Part shown: piece by piece, positions 1 through 10,795 of the stretch | How the letters are laid out: every line of letters starts with the position of its first letter | Position numbering within the stretch: position 1 is the first letter of the stretch | Assembly: GCA_030220185.1 (NCBI GenBank) | Contig: JASPKZ010001250.1 | Coordinates: 62,001-126,000 of the forward strand | Direction of reading: 5' to 3' | Length of the DNA stretch: 64,000 nt | From: Diploptera punctata | Lineage: Eukaryota > Arthropoda > Insecta > Blattodea > Blaberidae | Translations under genes and position numbers: made by a program | Notes under the pieces: generated by a model | Seen by the model: the letters and a program-made list of their open reading frames with translations, nothing else | The model's database searches: none | Told to the model about the DNA's origin: nothing

Positions 1-141
1 TACAAACCAATAGGACATAGAAGTGTTGGACGCCCATTTACTAGATGGGAAGATTCATTAAATCCCACATGATGCGGAAACAGTTCAAAAGGCCTAATTT
101 CATGAAGTAGAAGAAGAAGAAGAAGAAGAAGAAGAAGAAGA
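1..141 (+). mobile_element. LINE 3' end with AAG-repeat tail
   Basis: The first 60 bases read in frame as a fragment with the motif RSVGRPFTRWEDS and then a stop. Variants of R-S-x-G-R-P-x-x-R-W are typical of the last residues of ORF2 in RTE-like LINEs. A pure AAG microsatellite (about 109-141) forms the tail. Other copies of this kind of tail occur at 27900-27995, 31235-31335, 35205-35310 and 55500-55690. It is 5'-truncated by the window edge or by insertion. Confidence 0.6.
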
Positions 142-572
142 AAATTATAATTACATAATGTCAATAGATAGAGTACTTTTAATTGTCAATTACTATTAAA
201 AATTTGAAGGATAAAATGAAATTGAATATTATATATCATTATAAATTATACATGTGTTCATAGGCTCTGTGAAACAAGTAATTAATTCTTATGAATTTGA
301 ACCTCATAATGTTAAAAATTCCCAAATTTAATATATAAAAGTAATTAATTGTTTCATATTCTTTTAAATATATCTGCAAATTTGCTTATTTTCATTATGT
401 ATTAGACCTACTATTTTGTTGTGATTTTTGTACTCTTTAATTCAAATTCATATGTTTTAAAAGGTCATTACCAATATAAAATAATTTTGTTGAGTGTTAA
501 CAACACATGGTAAAAGATCATTAGATCTACCCAGGAAAAGATAAATAGAAAATTATTTTTAAACACTTAAGA
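142..572. other. AT-rich intergenic stretch, one PLE tail trace
   Basis: No gene is seen. At about 300-338 there is a copy of the 3' tail shared by family-E Penelope foldbacks (CCTCATAATGTTAAAAATTC and following). The rest is unremarkable AT-rich DNA. Confidence 0.4.
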
Positions 573-868
573 GTGGTGGTTTAAGTCCCCTGGGGAGGAA
601 ATTTTTTCATGGAATTTTGGCCAATATATAATCGGTGTCCTCCCAACATATTAACACATTTGGGTAGTTACAATAAGTAGCAACTCTAGGTTGAGAAAAC
701 CAGCTATTATGACTGGAGGACCTGACATACTGACCACATATATCATCTATACTTGATGGATGATAGTCCACCTTAGTGATTAACACATGTTAATGTGAGA
801 CCAACAGCCAGCTAGTAGGCAAAGGGCTTCTAGGCCAGTTGCACCATGGAAGAGTCCTTTTAGGACTG
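573..868 (+). mobile_element. tRNA(Leu/Ser)-type SINE, body only
   Basis: The body matches the complete copy at 63175-63515: a stretch beginning near GGGAGGAAATTTT, then GGGTAGTTACAATAAGTAGC, then a CAGCCAGCTAGTAGGC-like segment. The tRNA-like head is missing here. Partial copies are at 16008-16150 and 41195-41345 and a complete minus copy at 20640-20990. Confidence 0.6.
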
Positions 869-1574
869 TAAAATGAACTGAAGATTTTATTAATGTTGAT
901 ATTATTATTATTTATTATTTTTGTTATTATTTAATAAGGGAAAGCACTAAAAAATGACCAATGGATTCTAACGAAACTGTTATCAGTCCTAGCAGTTATG
1001 CCACCTTTAAACATGAGGTCACAACTCCATAACTTTCGTGTAATTAACTAATTTAATAGGTTTTTATTAAACACAATGTGTACATTTTGAGTTTTCACCA
1101 GTCCTTTCTAATTGTGATGAGAGGCTGAGTTCTGCTTTTGCATTTCATTAGGTGGTACTTGGAGCATGGCTCGTCGTAAAGCTTACATCTGCATTCCTCC
1201 TTGGAATTAACTAATTAATTACGATTTAATTTGGGCAAGGCCTGATATCCAGTCTTGGTTGGAAAATATCATTCTGCATTCATTATCCAAGTCTACTTTC
1301 GTAGAGCAGTCAGTAGAGCGTTTAGCTGGGAGAATGAAGACTTGGGTTTGATAACTACTTCCGACTATTTTTTTTAATAATCAGTTATTAATCTTGGTAA
1401 TTATTGTTGTCATATGAATTAATTGTAAAATTGTATTGATATTTTTCTTTTTGTGTACTTATATTAATTAAATAATTTTCCAAGTTGTGAGCAGAGAAGT
1501 AGCATTCACAGTCATGTCTTATCTCTCTATTAAATTGTGGGGTTCTCTGTTAAAGTGGATATCTTTTTCTTTTT

Positions 1575-1950
1575 TTTTCCAAATGCCCCAGGTTGTCATT
1601 TCGACATTTCTGGTGTTCTCTCCTGGCATGGCGTATTTGTGACCTACTTCTGAGGTTGGGGCACCTGGAAGGTAGGATTTTGCTGCCCTGATGATATGTG
1701 AGTTGATGAGGTGATACAGATGTGCCAGGAAAGATCTTAAACTAAACTTAAACTAATTAGGGGAATATGATATTGATAATGATGGCCAGATAATGTTCGG
1801 GGACCGTTTGGGCTTTGAAGTTTCCTAACATTTATCTTACATGTGAGGAAAACCCCCCGAAAAAACCTCACCCAGGAAACTTGTCCCAACCTGGGCCCGC
1901 TGTGTGACAAGGCAGCATGCTACCTTGAGACCACAGTTGTGGATAAGTGG
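1575..1950 (-). mobile_element. tRNA-derived SINE, family 3
   Basis: A minus-strand SINE of the family also found at 39120-39350, 45645-46012 and 60815-61038. The right end contains a degraded tRNA-like head; in better copies the minus strand reads GGTTCGATCCC for the B box. The body includes GGGGACCGTTTGGGC, then CTTACATGTGAGGAAAA on the + strand. Confidence 0.65.
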
Positions 1951-2097
1951 ATATCTAGCAATAAGTAACATTTGAATTGTTTTCATTAACAAACAAAGGC
2001 CCTTTCATATGTGCAGTTTTAATTACTATATATTGTTTGCTAACATCTGACTATTCACTTGTCAGTTTGTTATATTGATACATTACAGGAGGTGACT

Positions 2098-2312
2098 ATT
2101 ACAAATTCAATGAATGAATGAGTCAATTCTCATCTTACCTCATATTTCATGTTTTTTTTTTTAAATATGGGAACAGCAGTTTTCAAGAGGTGTCCCTCTC
2201 ATCCTCAGAAGTTCCCGTATTTAAAAAAAAGAAATATGAGGAAAGATAAAAATTGACTCATTTATTCATTGAATTAAGAATCTCATAATGTTATTTCCCA
2301 TATTTAACTATG
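2098..2312. mobile_element. Penelope-derived foldback with hammerhead motif (D-like)
   Basis: Arms read ATCTTACCTCATATTTCATG on the left and the inverse CATGAAATATGAGG-like sequence on the right, followed by the tail ATCTCATAATGTTATTTCCC. The central loop, read on the minus strand, contains CUGAGGA, a GAGAGG/CCUCUU helix and GAAA. This matches the hammerhead order (about 2165-2218). There is no coding sequence left. Confidence 0.65.
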
Positions 2313-2904
2313 ACTATTACAAAGTATGCATATATATTTAACTTTTATAGGAATTAATTACTATGAGGTTTAATTTACAGTGCATATATACTTCATACAC
2401 TCAAACATACCCCTAATTGGAGATTGTAATGCTGCTACTTTTCTGCTCACAACTTGGAAAATTATTTAAATAATATAAATACACAAAAGAAAAATATTAA
2501 TGCCAATTTTACAAATTAATGCATATGACAATGATAGACTAGTAAGTGATTATTAAAAAAAAATTAGTCTGAAGTGGGTATCGAATTCAAGCCTTTGTGT
2601 TCCCAGCTAGATGTACTAATGACTGCTCTACAAAATCAGACAGGGGAGTGAATACAAAATGGTATATGCTAGCCTTAACTGAAACTGCATGTCAGGTCTT
2701 GTCCAAACCAAATTGTAATTAATTAATTACTCAAATGTTATGGAGTTGTGGTCCCATGTTTAAAGGTGGAATGACTGTTAGCACTTGTTTTCTCTTGTTT
2801 GGTGTCAGTTTCATTAGAATTCATTGTTCGTTTATGAGTGCTTCTCCTTGTAAGTATAAAAAATGCTTTCATTGAAATGTGTAATATATTTTGTGTATGT
2901 TATT

Positions 2905-3175
2905 AAATTATTATTAAAGTTATATAACAGTTGTATGAATTCATGTATTTTATGTCTTTCGGGCTAAATGGCCATGGTCTGGTTTTATTAACACTCAATG
3001 TTTCGTCTACTACTGCGGTAGACATCCTCAGGAGATCCTGCGTGCTATTTGACTTCCTAACTCTTCAAATGTATACCGCAGTAGTAGACGAAACGTTGAG
3101 TGTTAATAAAACCAGACCATGACCATTTAGCCCAAAAGACATAAAATACATGAATCAAAACACCTGCTGTGAAAG
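2905..3175. mobile_element. Foldback element, GGGCTAAATGGCC family
   Basis: Near-perfect inverted arms: TTTCGGGCTAAATGGCCATG...TTTCGTCTACTACTGC on the left and their complement on the right around 3060-3160. The open frame across it is only the palindrome and not a gene. The sister copy at 36715-36968 keeps a hammerhead-like fold. Confidence 0.65.
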
Positions 3176-3339
3176 TCTACAGTTGTATGAATAATTAATT
3201 GATATACTGATATTAAAACAATATAGTTGGCAATAAATACTCCACTATATTTAAAATCCAGGAACTGAGAGGACTCTAAGGATTTATATTAAAATAATAG
3301 ATTTACACATTTTATAGTATTTTTAATTTAATTTATTAG

Positions 3340-3627
3340 GTTAATTTATCAGAGACTGATGATACTACAAAAGGAAATCCTTCAACAGACCAAATAAATA
3401 CACTTGTCGAGATTGAAATGACACCTCCTGAAATTACGGAAAGTGATGAAGAGGAGGAGCTACGTCGCTATGGGTATTGGAGTCCTGAAGCACAGTCTCT
3501 GGGGCTTCCATCATATCGATCAGCATTTTTGTTCTTGTCACGTATTCCACTTGAAATGTTTCATGAGTTTCTTCGATTGCGTCTTGAACAGAAACCAGTC
3601 CAGCCATCAGTATTAAGTATACGACAG
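3340..3627 (+). CDS. MAP3K4-type MAP kinase kinase kinase, exon 1 in window
   Basis: First of nine visible exons of a MAP3K4 (Drosophila Mekk1) orthologue, a cytosolic stress-pathway kinase that phosphorylates MAP2Ks upstream of p38 and JNK. The exon is open for 96 codons from an acceptor ending TTATTTATTAG to the donor GTATGT. It has an acidic stretch (ESDEEEE), then YGYWSPEAQSLGLPSYR and FLRLRLEQKP, which are hallmarks of the family's conserved N-terminal regulatory region and unlike other MAP3Ks. It ends in phase 0. Earlier exons must lie left of the window. All nine exons together give about 600 residues. This recognition is from family knowledge; no database was searched. Confidence 0.88.
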
Positions 3628-4233
3628 GTATGTACATATATCAATATATATAAGTCTTAAATTTAAAATGTCTTAAAGATTTTGTTGCAATTGTATGGTT
3701 TTCTTAGACAATTTTTTTACAAAAAAGTATTACTTATTTCTTTATAATATTAGAGGATTTTGGCCTAATTTTCACAACAGTGCATATGGAACATAAATGG
3801 ATCAGTTTTTCCTTTTGTATTTTTTTGAATAACAATGTAACACAGCTTCAGTATTATGAAGTTTTCCTTCTATAACGTTAATGACAGATTTTTTCCATTT
3901 TGAATCTTTTAATCGTCCTTCCTTCTAATTTGCGCTAATATCAACCGTGGGATTGAAAGATACTAACATTGTCATGTGTGTTAAATTTCCATAATATAAG
4001 TTGGCAAGTCATTAAGTTAGCACAAATTGTTTTGTATTTTAAATTAATTTTATTATCATTTTATTTAATTCTCTGTTGATAATTGGTAAATACGCTGAAT
4101 TTTAGTCAGTACTCTGTTGATAATTGGTAAATACGCTGAATTTTAGTCAGTACTCTGTGTGACTGTGAAGAGATGAAAATTATTAAAAGAAATGACTGAT
4201 TGAAAAAAAAAAAAGTAAATAGAAAGAAACTGA
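3628..4233. other. MAP3K4 intron; 41 bp exact tandem duplication
   Basis: AT-rich intron with no element recognised except an exact 41 bp unit repeated twice head to tail (4071-4111 and 4112-4152, starting CTCTGTTGATAATTGG). Confidence 0.7.
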
Positions 4234-4378
4234 TAAACACAATTAAATTATTGTAAATCAATGGTAAAGAGAAAAATTTTTGCCTGAACCGGGAATCGAA
4301 CCCCGAACCTTTAGCTTTCCGTGCTAATGCTCAATTTTTCTCTTTACCATTGATTTACAATAATTTAATTGTGTTTAT
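4234..4378. mobile_element. tRNA-like unit with about 45 bp inverted ends
   Basis: Ends TAAACACAATTAAATTATTG and its complement enclose AATGGTAAAGAGAAAAATT and then a tRNA-like core in minus orientation (GGTTCGATTCCCGGTTCAGGC on the complement). Related copies are at 42060-42235 and 42990-43145. Confidence 0.6.
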
Positions 4379-4504
4379 TAATTTACTTATTTCTATCATA
4401 GTAATAGCTTTAGCTTCCCAATATTAATTTAAGAAAGAAACTGAGTTTATAATACCTTCAAAATCAACATGAAAAGACATTAGAATACAATAATGAATCA
4501 GAAA

Positions 4505-4612
4505 CATTACACCTCACCTCATAAAATATGATTCTTTCACCTGAACATGTTTTGCAGACCTTTATCTCAGAAACATGTCCAGGTGAGGGGATCATATTTG
4601 ATGAGGTTATAG
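4505..4612. mobile_element. Short Penelope-type foldback
   Basis: Arms CCTCATAAAATATGATT and AATCATATTTGATGAGG flank ACATGTTT/AAACATGT. The arms resemble PLE ends, but no hammerhead core remains. Confidence 0.45.
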
Positions 4613-4811
4613 TATATTACGATGCAAGGTTGGGAAGTGGTTTTTACAGAAGCAAGGTTTTTAATTTCCCAGATTCTGTAAAAAACTTAACAAATGTGCG
4701 TTGTACATTATTCTTTGCATGTGGTGTTTTCAAATTAATAAATAATAGTAAAATAATAACATCTTTGTTGGAAATATTTACATTCATTATAAACAACTGA
4801 CTAACATTAAC

Positions 4812-5455
4812 AGTGTGGGCAATTCGTAAATTAATGAGTCATATTTTTTACATCTTACCTCATATTTTATGTTTCTTTAAGCACGGGAACTAGTTTTCCA
4901 GAGAAGGATCTCTCTCATTTTCAACCGACATTATGACTACCGGATTTTCGTTGGAATCGGTGGGATCTCCATCAATAATGCTGCCATCTGGTGTTGATTT
5001 GATGAACTTTGAGATGAGGTCACATTCATCAGGAATCTCGAAATTCATGGATCTAAATTTGTTCTTCTGAATATATATCTTCTCCCAAACTGTCAATTCC
5101 AAAGGTTTTTCCAAATGTTTCAAAAGTTGGGCCTCTTTTGAAACATTTGGAAAAACCTTTGGAATTGACAGTTTGGGAGATGATATATATTCAGAAGAAC
5201 AAATTTAGATCCATGAATTTTGAGATTCCTGATGAATGTGACCTCATTTCAAAGTTCATCAAATCAACACCAGATGGCAGCATTATTGATGGAGATTCCA
5301 ACGAAAATCCGGTAGTCATAATATCGGTTGAAAATGAGAGAGATCCTTCTCTTGAAAACTAGCTCCCGTATTTAAAGAAACATAAAATATGATGTAAGAT
5401 GTAAAAAATATGACTCATTAATTTACGAATTAAGAACCTCATAATGTTATTTCCC
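4812..5455. mobile_element. Penelope foldback, family D, endonuclease C-terminus in both arms
   Basis: A head-to-head inverted pair centred near 5128. The left arm encodes on the minus strand (4890-5123), and the right arm on the + strand (5138-5362), the same endonuclease tail. Its motifs are KPLELTVWEK-IYIQKNKFRS-MNFEIP. The right arm lacks three codons of the left, a 9 bp deletion. The tail CCTCATAATGTTATTTCCC follows only the right arm. Both arms carry a hammerhead-like fold with core UUGAAAA and GAAA-ACUAG. The coding stop TAG falls inside the right-arm ribozyme. Confidence 0.75.
5315..5377 (+). ncRNA. Hammerhead-like fold, family D (U3-A8 core)
   Basis: Read on the + strand: CGG, UUGAAAA, an AGAGA/UCUCU helix, GAAA, then ACUAG and CUC. 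The left-arm copy near 4880-4935 keeps the palindrome AACUAGUU followed by C, and CGG pairs with CCG for stem I. The core differs from the canonical CUGANGA at positions 3 and 8 only, and these changes would keep a U-A pair. Activity is unknown. Confidence 0.5.
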
Positions 5456-6930
5456 ATAATATTTAATTTTAGGAAGTTATATTTTGAGGTTATTTTAATT
5501 ATATTATTTTTGGTCTGGACATCTTACCTCAATATTAATGTTGATTTGTTCTTGGACATGTTTCAAAACAATTCTGTTTTATCGTCAACTTTCCCAGACT
5601 GGTTTTATTTATGTTGCATTATGTTGCACCACCTGGATGTCGATGTCAGCTCCATCCTGTGGTTGGCCAAAGAACCTCCAAACAAGGTCATCCTCCATCG
5701 GAATATCAAAATTCATAACTCTGTTTCTGTTCTTCTGAATATAAATTTTTTCCCAAATAGTCAGCTCTTTTGTATTTTCTAACTGTTTTAATAATTTAGT
5801 GTCTGAATTTATATTATGTTTTTCAGACCAAACATGAGCAGCAACTGCAGATTTTTCAATTTCTCCATTTTTAATATTTCTTATGTGTTCTTTGGTTCTA
5901 ATTTTTAGGTTTCTTTTTGTTTCCCTATATATATCTTTTCACAACCCATGCATTCAATTTGATATATTCCTGACTTTTATTTTTATCAGTTTTTTCATTT
6001 TTGTTGGTTTTTATTAGTTTATTTAAACTGTAGTTATTTTTTGGTGCTAATTTAATATTAAACTTCTCAAATATATTTTGAAATTTATTATGTACCCAGG
6101 GGTGATATGTGAATTTCTTATATTTTTTCATAGGTGGTTCTTCTTTTTCAAGATTACTTCTGTTTATCATTTTTTGTTTTTATACTTTTCTATCCTTTTA
6201 TGTACCATTTTTTCATCAAACCCATTTTCTTTTGCTACTTTGATTATGTGTTTTTCTCATGTTTGAAATCTTCTTCGTTTAAGGGTAAGTTTACCAATCT
6301 ATGAGTTAAACTATTAAATGCTGCTAATTTATGTCCAATTGGATTGAACCCTGTTGATTTTATAAAATTTTCCGTATGAGTTTTTCTTCCTATGAATCCT
6401 GAATTCAATTTTTCTTTTTTCTTCGTTTCTGACCAATTTAAGATCCAAAAAAGGTATTTGTTTATTGTCTTCTATTTCTTTGGTGAATTTAATGTTTGTA
6501 CTCTGTAAATTTAATAGTTTTAGGGAATCTTCTACATGTTTTTCTTTAACAATACAAATTATATCATCAACATATCTACTTCAAAATTTAAACATAATAT
6601 AAATTCAGACACTAAATTATTAAAACAGTTAGAAAATACAAAAGAGCTGACTATTTGGGAAAAAATTTATATTCAGAAGAACAGAAACAGAGTTATGAAT
6701 TTTGATATTCCGATGGAGGGTGACCTTGTTTGGAGGTTCTTTGGCCAACCACAGGATGGAGCTGACATCGACATCCAGGTGGTGCAACATAATGCAACAT
6801 AAATAAAACCAGTCTGGGAAAGCTGACGATAAAACAATTGTTTTGAAACATGTCCAAGAACAAATCAACATTAATATTGAGGTAAGATGTCCAGACCAAA
6901 AATAATATAATTATTTCCCATATTTAACTA
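5456..6930. mobile_element. Penelope foldback, family C, long arm reaching the RT YVDD motif
   Basis: The left arm is a minus-strand PLE fragment. From 6595 leftward it encodes RYVDDII (reverse transcriptase catalytic motif), the linker KKFTYHPWVHNKFQ and IKLAPKNNYSL, and a damaged GIY-YIG endonuclease end. The right arm (about 6600-6905) repeats the endonuclease tail on the + strand (LTIWEKIYIQKNRNRVMNF, then GQPQDGADIDI) and ends in CCAGACCAAAAATAATATA. Many frameshifts and stops make it dead. The 3' tail (AACCTCAAAATATAACTTCC on the complement) lies at the left end. Confidence 0.75.
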
Positions 6931-7300
6931 TGAAGTGTGGGCAATGTTTATTAGTTGAGACTACAGCAGGCTATGACACCAATGAGGCTAAAATGGCAGC
7001 AAGTACGTATTTATTGTTTTATATTGTTTCAAGTAAAGTTCAGTTCATATAAAATGCAATGATTTGTTTCGTATAATGTATATTTAACACTACCTTGTGG
7101 ATATTTTTGGGTATATACATTGTATATACTATACATAAAGGGCAGTGGTTTTACTTCCTGCATATGGTTTGTAATATGTAATATTACACTATAGTTATTT
7201 AGGTTGGCAACCCTGAAATGTAGGAAGTTGAACTTTCAATCATGGTCGCCATTGCTGTAAGACAAAACACACTATCACGCAAGAAAGTATAATGTTTCTG
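6930..7300. other. Intron sequence, nothing recognised
   Basis: No gene, repeat family or structured motif was recognised in this part of the MAP3K4 intron. Confidence 0.4.
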
Positions 7301-7302
7301 TT

Positions 7303-7521
7303 TCATTATAATAATAATAATAATAATAATACTTTATTTATTCTGGCAGAGTTAAGGCCATAAGGCCCTCTCTTCCACTCAACCAGCACAAATACAAATA
7401 AATATTTGACAAATATAGATGTACACTATACTAATTATAAACAGTTAAAGATACAATAAATGTAGCAATGTAAATGTCATGTACAAACAACATTTTATAG
7501 GGTAATAACAATAATGATACG

Positions 7522-7557
<36 letters not shown>

Positions 7558-7610
7558 TAAATATGATACATTATACGGGAAACACCAATTAATATATATA
7601 TATATAATAA
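7303..7610 (-). repeat. LINE 3'-end fragment with AAT microsatellites
   Basis: AAT repeats at about 7308-7331 and 7526-7556 flank GGCCATAAGGCCCTCTCTTC and CACTCAACCAG. The same block ends the minus-strand LINE remnant at 59085-60430, so this is probably the 3' end of that family. Confidence 0.5.
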
Positions 7611-7861
7611 TTGGATATTATTTTTACATCTCACCTTTTATTTCATATTTGTGTTCTATTGGTATTTATCTCGTTATCTCATAGTGTCACTTCTCATGAT
7701 TTTTTAAATAAAAATCAAAAGAGGTTCTGTAATGAGTCATTTTAAAATAAACAACAGATAATGCTAGTACCATCATTAATAGAGAGTTACATATTATCAT
7801 AAGTACCGGTAATACCTTTGGCTACAGGATATCATTGCAAGAAACCTGTAATTTTGATTTA

Positions 7862-8190
7862 AATAAAATTTTATCCACTTTACCTCATATTCCTTCTTCT
7901 TCTTAGACTAGTTTCAAAACATTCTTCAGTTCTATCCTCAGTATTTTCATGACCGTTGTTATGTCGTTTGAAGGAGCTGCATCTTGCTCCCTCTGTTGGT
8001 GGACTGAAGAACCTTGAAATCGATAAATTCTTCAGTCTCCCAACAGACGGAGCAAGCAGGTGGCTCTTCAAGACAAGCTTAGACAACAGTCGCGAAAAAT
8101 ACTGAGGAAATAGAACCGAAGAAGGTTTTGGAAACTTGTCCAAGAAAGAAGAGAACGCAAGAAGAATGTGAGTGAGGAGTGCAGGTATTT
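7862..8190. mobile_element. Penelope foldback, CTAGTC-type hammerhead
   Basis: Left arm CTTTACCTCATATTCCTTCT...AGACTAGTTTC, right arm ending ACTTGTCCAAG. On the minus strand the left arm reads AUA, CUGAGGA, an AGAAC/GUUUU helix, GAAA, CUAG, UC and UAAG, which is the hammerhead order (about 7905-7945). A piece of endonuclease tail is shared by both arms. Confidence 0.65.
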
Positions 8191-8204
8191 GTAAAGAATT
8201 TTAT

Positions 8205-8705
8205 TTAAATATAAGTATACCTCATAGTGAGGTTATATCATTTTTAATAGTGAGTGGAGAACATAATATTTTTATCGACTCACCTAATATTTATTTTCAG
8301 AGTAATTTCTTTGATACCGACGGTTTCAGACAATATCATGTTCTTTCAGTCATGGCTTCCACTGATGAAATTCTGTGATTGTTGATTTCTCTAATTACAT
8401 CACCTCTTGTGCTGCCATCTTTCATTGAGATTATAAACTTTGTAATTAAATTTTTATCCACCGGAATATCGATCTATGAATTTCGATATTCCGGTGGATA
8501 AAAAATTTAATTACAGAGTTTATAATCCTAACGAAAGATGGCAGCACAAGAGGTGATGTCATTAGAGAAATCAACAATTACAGAATTTCATCAGTGGAAG
8601 CCATGACTGAAGAAGGACATGATATTGTCTGAAACCGTGGTATCAAAGAAATTGAAATTATGTGAGATGAGTCGATAAAAATACCTCATAGTGTTAATTC
8701 CTAAA
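8205..8705. mobile_element. Penelope foldback with CCGUGGU stem III
   Basis: Long inverted arms meet at about 8480 (TTTTTATCCACCGGAATATCG and complement). The right arm on the + strand carries UGA, CUGAAGA, a GGACA/UGUCU helix, GAAA, CCGUGGU, A and UCA (about 8602-8646): hammerhead order with a 3 bp stem I. The right tail is CCTCATAGTGTTAATTCC. Confidence 0.6.
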
Positions 8706-9050
8706 AAAAAGTTAATTGTAATTTTATTTGCTGCAATATTTTGTAACGCTTCTATACATTTGATATCCTCTGTGGTATGATATGTTACAATTATGAGACT
8801 ATTCTATCAAACAAGCAGCATTTGCTGGTATTGGCCATTAGTTTAGTTTTAATTGAATTATTATGGTAATATGAATATGAGGTATAATTTAAAATTTAAA
8901 ATAAATAATTATTTTCACTAGTGGGATATGAGATGAGATGAAAGGAATTTATTTTAAATTTTAGTTTTGTTTAATGTGTTTGATAACTGAGATCAGTATT
9001 AATGAAGATTTAGTATTTAATATTATGCTTTCATGTTCTTTTATTTGTAG
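8706..9050. other. Intron sequence before MAP3K4 exon 2
   Basis: No element or gene is recognised apart from a short ATGAGATGAGATG trace near 8930. It ends with the acceptor TTATTTGTAG. Confidence 0.4.
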
Positions 9051-9212
9051 CTAATGCGGGAATTAAAAGAAGGGCTTCGAATTGCAGTCTTACAAAGACA
9101 AAGGTACCTATCCCTTATTCAAACAGTTCTATGGGATAAAGATCAAGAAACACGTGACCTGTATGAGGATGTGGTGAATGAATTTGTAAAGACTATGAAG
9201 GCTGTACTCAAG
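9051..9212 (+). CDS. MAP3K4-type kinase, exon 2 in window
   Basis: 54 codons, phase 0 at both ends, acceptor TTATTTGTAG and donor GTATGC. It starts LMRELKEGLRIAVLQ and ends VVNEFVKTMKAVLK. It continues without gap from exon 1 (LSIRQ-LMREL), as expected in MAP3K4. It belongs to the helical regulatory region N-terminal to the kinase. It is fully conserved in frame with no damage. Confidence 0.88.
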
Positions 9213-9299
9213 GTATGCTGTTGATTTCTCTTTATGTATTGAATTGTTTAAATTATACCACATATTCTTGAAATCTGGGTTTAAAAAAATCAATATTAA

Positions 9300-9585
9300 A
9301 AGACATAAATTGAATCGATTGTTTACATCTCACTTCATATTAGCTCTTTTTGTAGGACTGATTTCAAAAGAACATCTCCTTTATCCTCAGTCAACAACCG
9401 ACTGTTGACATGTCTGTTAGAAATTCTGCTCTCTCTTCCTTCTTTTGTAGAGCAGATGAACTTCATTATCAAATTATTTTCCCCAGGAATTTTAAAATTG
9501 ATTAGTCTTTTCTTTTTCTTCATAAATTAATTATTGGAAATAACATTATGAGGCTTTCAAGTTAATAACTAATAGCGAGTCATGA
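9300..9585 (-). mobile_element. Penelope endonuclease-tail fragment with hammerhead core
   Basis: A minus-strand single arm. It encodes INFKIPGENNLIMKF and continues in frame through a hammerhead-like segment (CUGAGGA, AAAGGA/UUCUUU helix, GAAA, UCAGUC) before a stop. The tail TAACATTATGAGGC is at the left in plus coordinates (about 9545). No partner arm is seen. Confidence 0.55.
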
Positions 9586-9589
9586 AATC

Positions 9590-10200
9590 TCATCTCATAA
9601 CTCTGTGATCTTCAAGCACAGTACTGAAGTTTCAAGAGGCATCCCTCTTTACTACTTATATTATTTTGAGTCTGTTTATCTTACCTCAATATTAATGTTG
9701 CCTGTTTATCTTACCTCAATATTAATGTTGATTTGTTCTTGAATATGTTTTGATTGGATCCCAATCATCCTCAGCATCTTGCCCAGACTGGTTGGAGTTA
9801 TGTTGTAAACTCTTGATGTCGATGTCAGCTCCCTCCTTGTGGTTGGCCAAAGAACCTCCAAACGAGGTCACGTTCCGTCGGTATTTCAAATTCATAACTC
9901 TGTTTTTGAAATACCGATGGAACGTGACCTCATTTGGAGGTTCTTTGGCCAACCACAGGAGGGAGCTGACATCGACATCCATGGTTTACAACATAAATCC
10001 AACCATAAATATTATTAATTGAACCTCATAATGTTAAAAATTCCCAAATTTAATATATAAATAAATCCAACCAGTCTGGGCAAGATGCTGAGGATGATTG
10101 GGATCCAATCAAAACATGTTCAAGAACAAATCAACATTAATATTGAGATAAACAGACTCAAAATAATATAATTAAAAGAACCTCTAAATATTACTTCCTA
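9590..10200. mobile_element. Penelope foldback, family C, split by a 55 bp insertion
   Basis: Inverted arms around about 9905. Both arms contain GAGGTCACGTTC-type endonuclease tail and GATGTCGATGTCAG. The right arm includes CUGAGGA with a perfect GAUUGG/CCAAUC helix and palindrome ACAUGU. It is interrupted at 10006-10060 by a foreign 55 bp piece between two copies of ATAAATCCAACCA. Confidence 0.7.
9993..10073 (+). mobile_element. 55 bp solo Penelope 3' tail with 13 bp target duplication
   Basis: The exact 13-mer ATAAATCCAACCA stands at 9993-10005 and 10061-10073. Between them are 55 bases that contain the family-E tail (GAACCTCATAATGTTAAAAA and following). This reads as a retrotransposed copy truncated to its last few dozen bases. 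Confidence 0.8.
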
Positions 10201-10204
10201 AAAT

Positions 10205-10795
10205 AAAACATCTTTACTACTATTAGAAGAGAAAAATTATACGCTCAGACCGGGACTTGAACCTGGGACCCTTGGTTCTCGAGATCAAGTGCTCTACCAT
10301 CTGAGCCACCTGAGCAAGTACTGATCTAAACGCAAACCTTTCTCTATATACGTTATAATTCCCGCCTACCAAATGCTATGAAGTCCTTGCTTCTATCTTT
10401 GCAAAATGGCGGCTCCTTTATTAAGAAGACATATTTGGGAATTATACATTACATTATAAATGCCAGTACGGCTCTTTTCAATGTTTTTATTATTGATTTC
10501 ATACATCTCAATGATGGATAAATCATATTAAAAGAGAAAAATTACATGCTCAGACAGAATCAGGGGCTTCATAGCATTTGGTGGGCGGGAATAACAACGT
10601 ATATAGAGAAAGGTTTGCATTTAGATCGGTATTTGCTCAGGTGGCTCAGATGGTAGAGCACTTGGTGTAGAGAACCAAGGGTCCCGGATTCAAGTCCCAG
10701 TCTTTAGCGTATAATTTTTCTCTTCTATATATGATTTATCCATCATTGAGATGTATGAAATTAATAATAAAAACATCTTTGCTACTATTGAATTT
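10205..10795. mobile_element. tRNA-like foldback (two tRNA-like units head to head)
   Basis: The left unit is on the minus strand (10229-10335). Its complement reads GCTCAGGTGGCTCAGATGG, an A box, a 5 bp anticodon-like stem and GGTTCAAGTCC, and it closes with a 7 bp acceptor helix GCTCAGG/TCTGAGC. The right unit (about 10620-10720) repeats it on the + strand. Both are bounded by AAGAGAAAAATT or its inverse. They look like pseudo-tRNAs of a mobile unit, not functional tRNA genes. Confidence 0.6.

Larger units (their letters stand above)
960..2830. repeat. Large inverted pair of an unclassified repeat (960-1530 vs 2405-2830)
   Basis: The segment 960-1530 recurs reverse-complemented at 2405-2830. 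Both hold a GTAGAGCAGTCA...TAGCTGG block with tRNA-like A- and B-box character. Both also hold a run whose + form is CCAAGTTGTGAGCAGA. The two arms surround a SINE (1575-1950) and a small PLE foldback (2098-2312). Arms are diverged, so the inversion is old. No coding potential is seen. Confidence 0.5.

Noticed and set aside
2931..3122. Open frame of 63 codons
   Set aside because: It runs through a near-perfect palindrome of a foldback element; no gene context.
7526..7556. Regular repeats as a CRISPR array
   Set aside because: A plain AAT microsatellite without spacers, in animal nuclear DNA.
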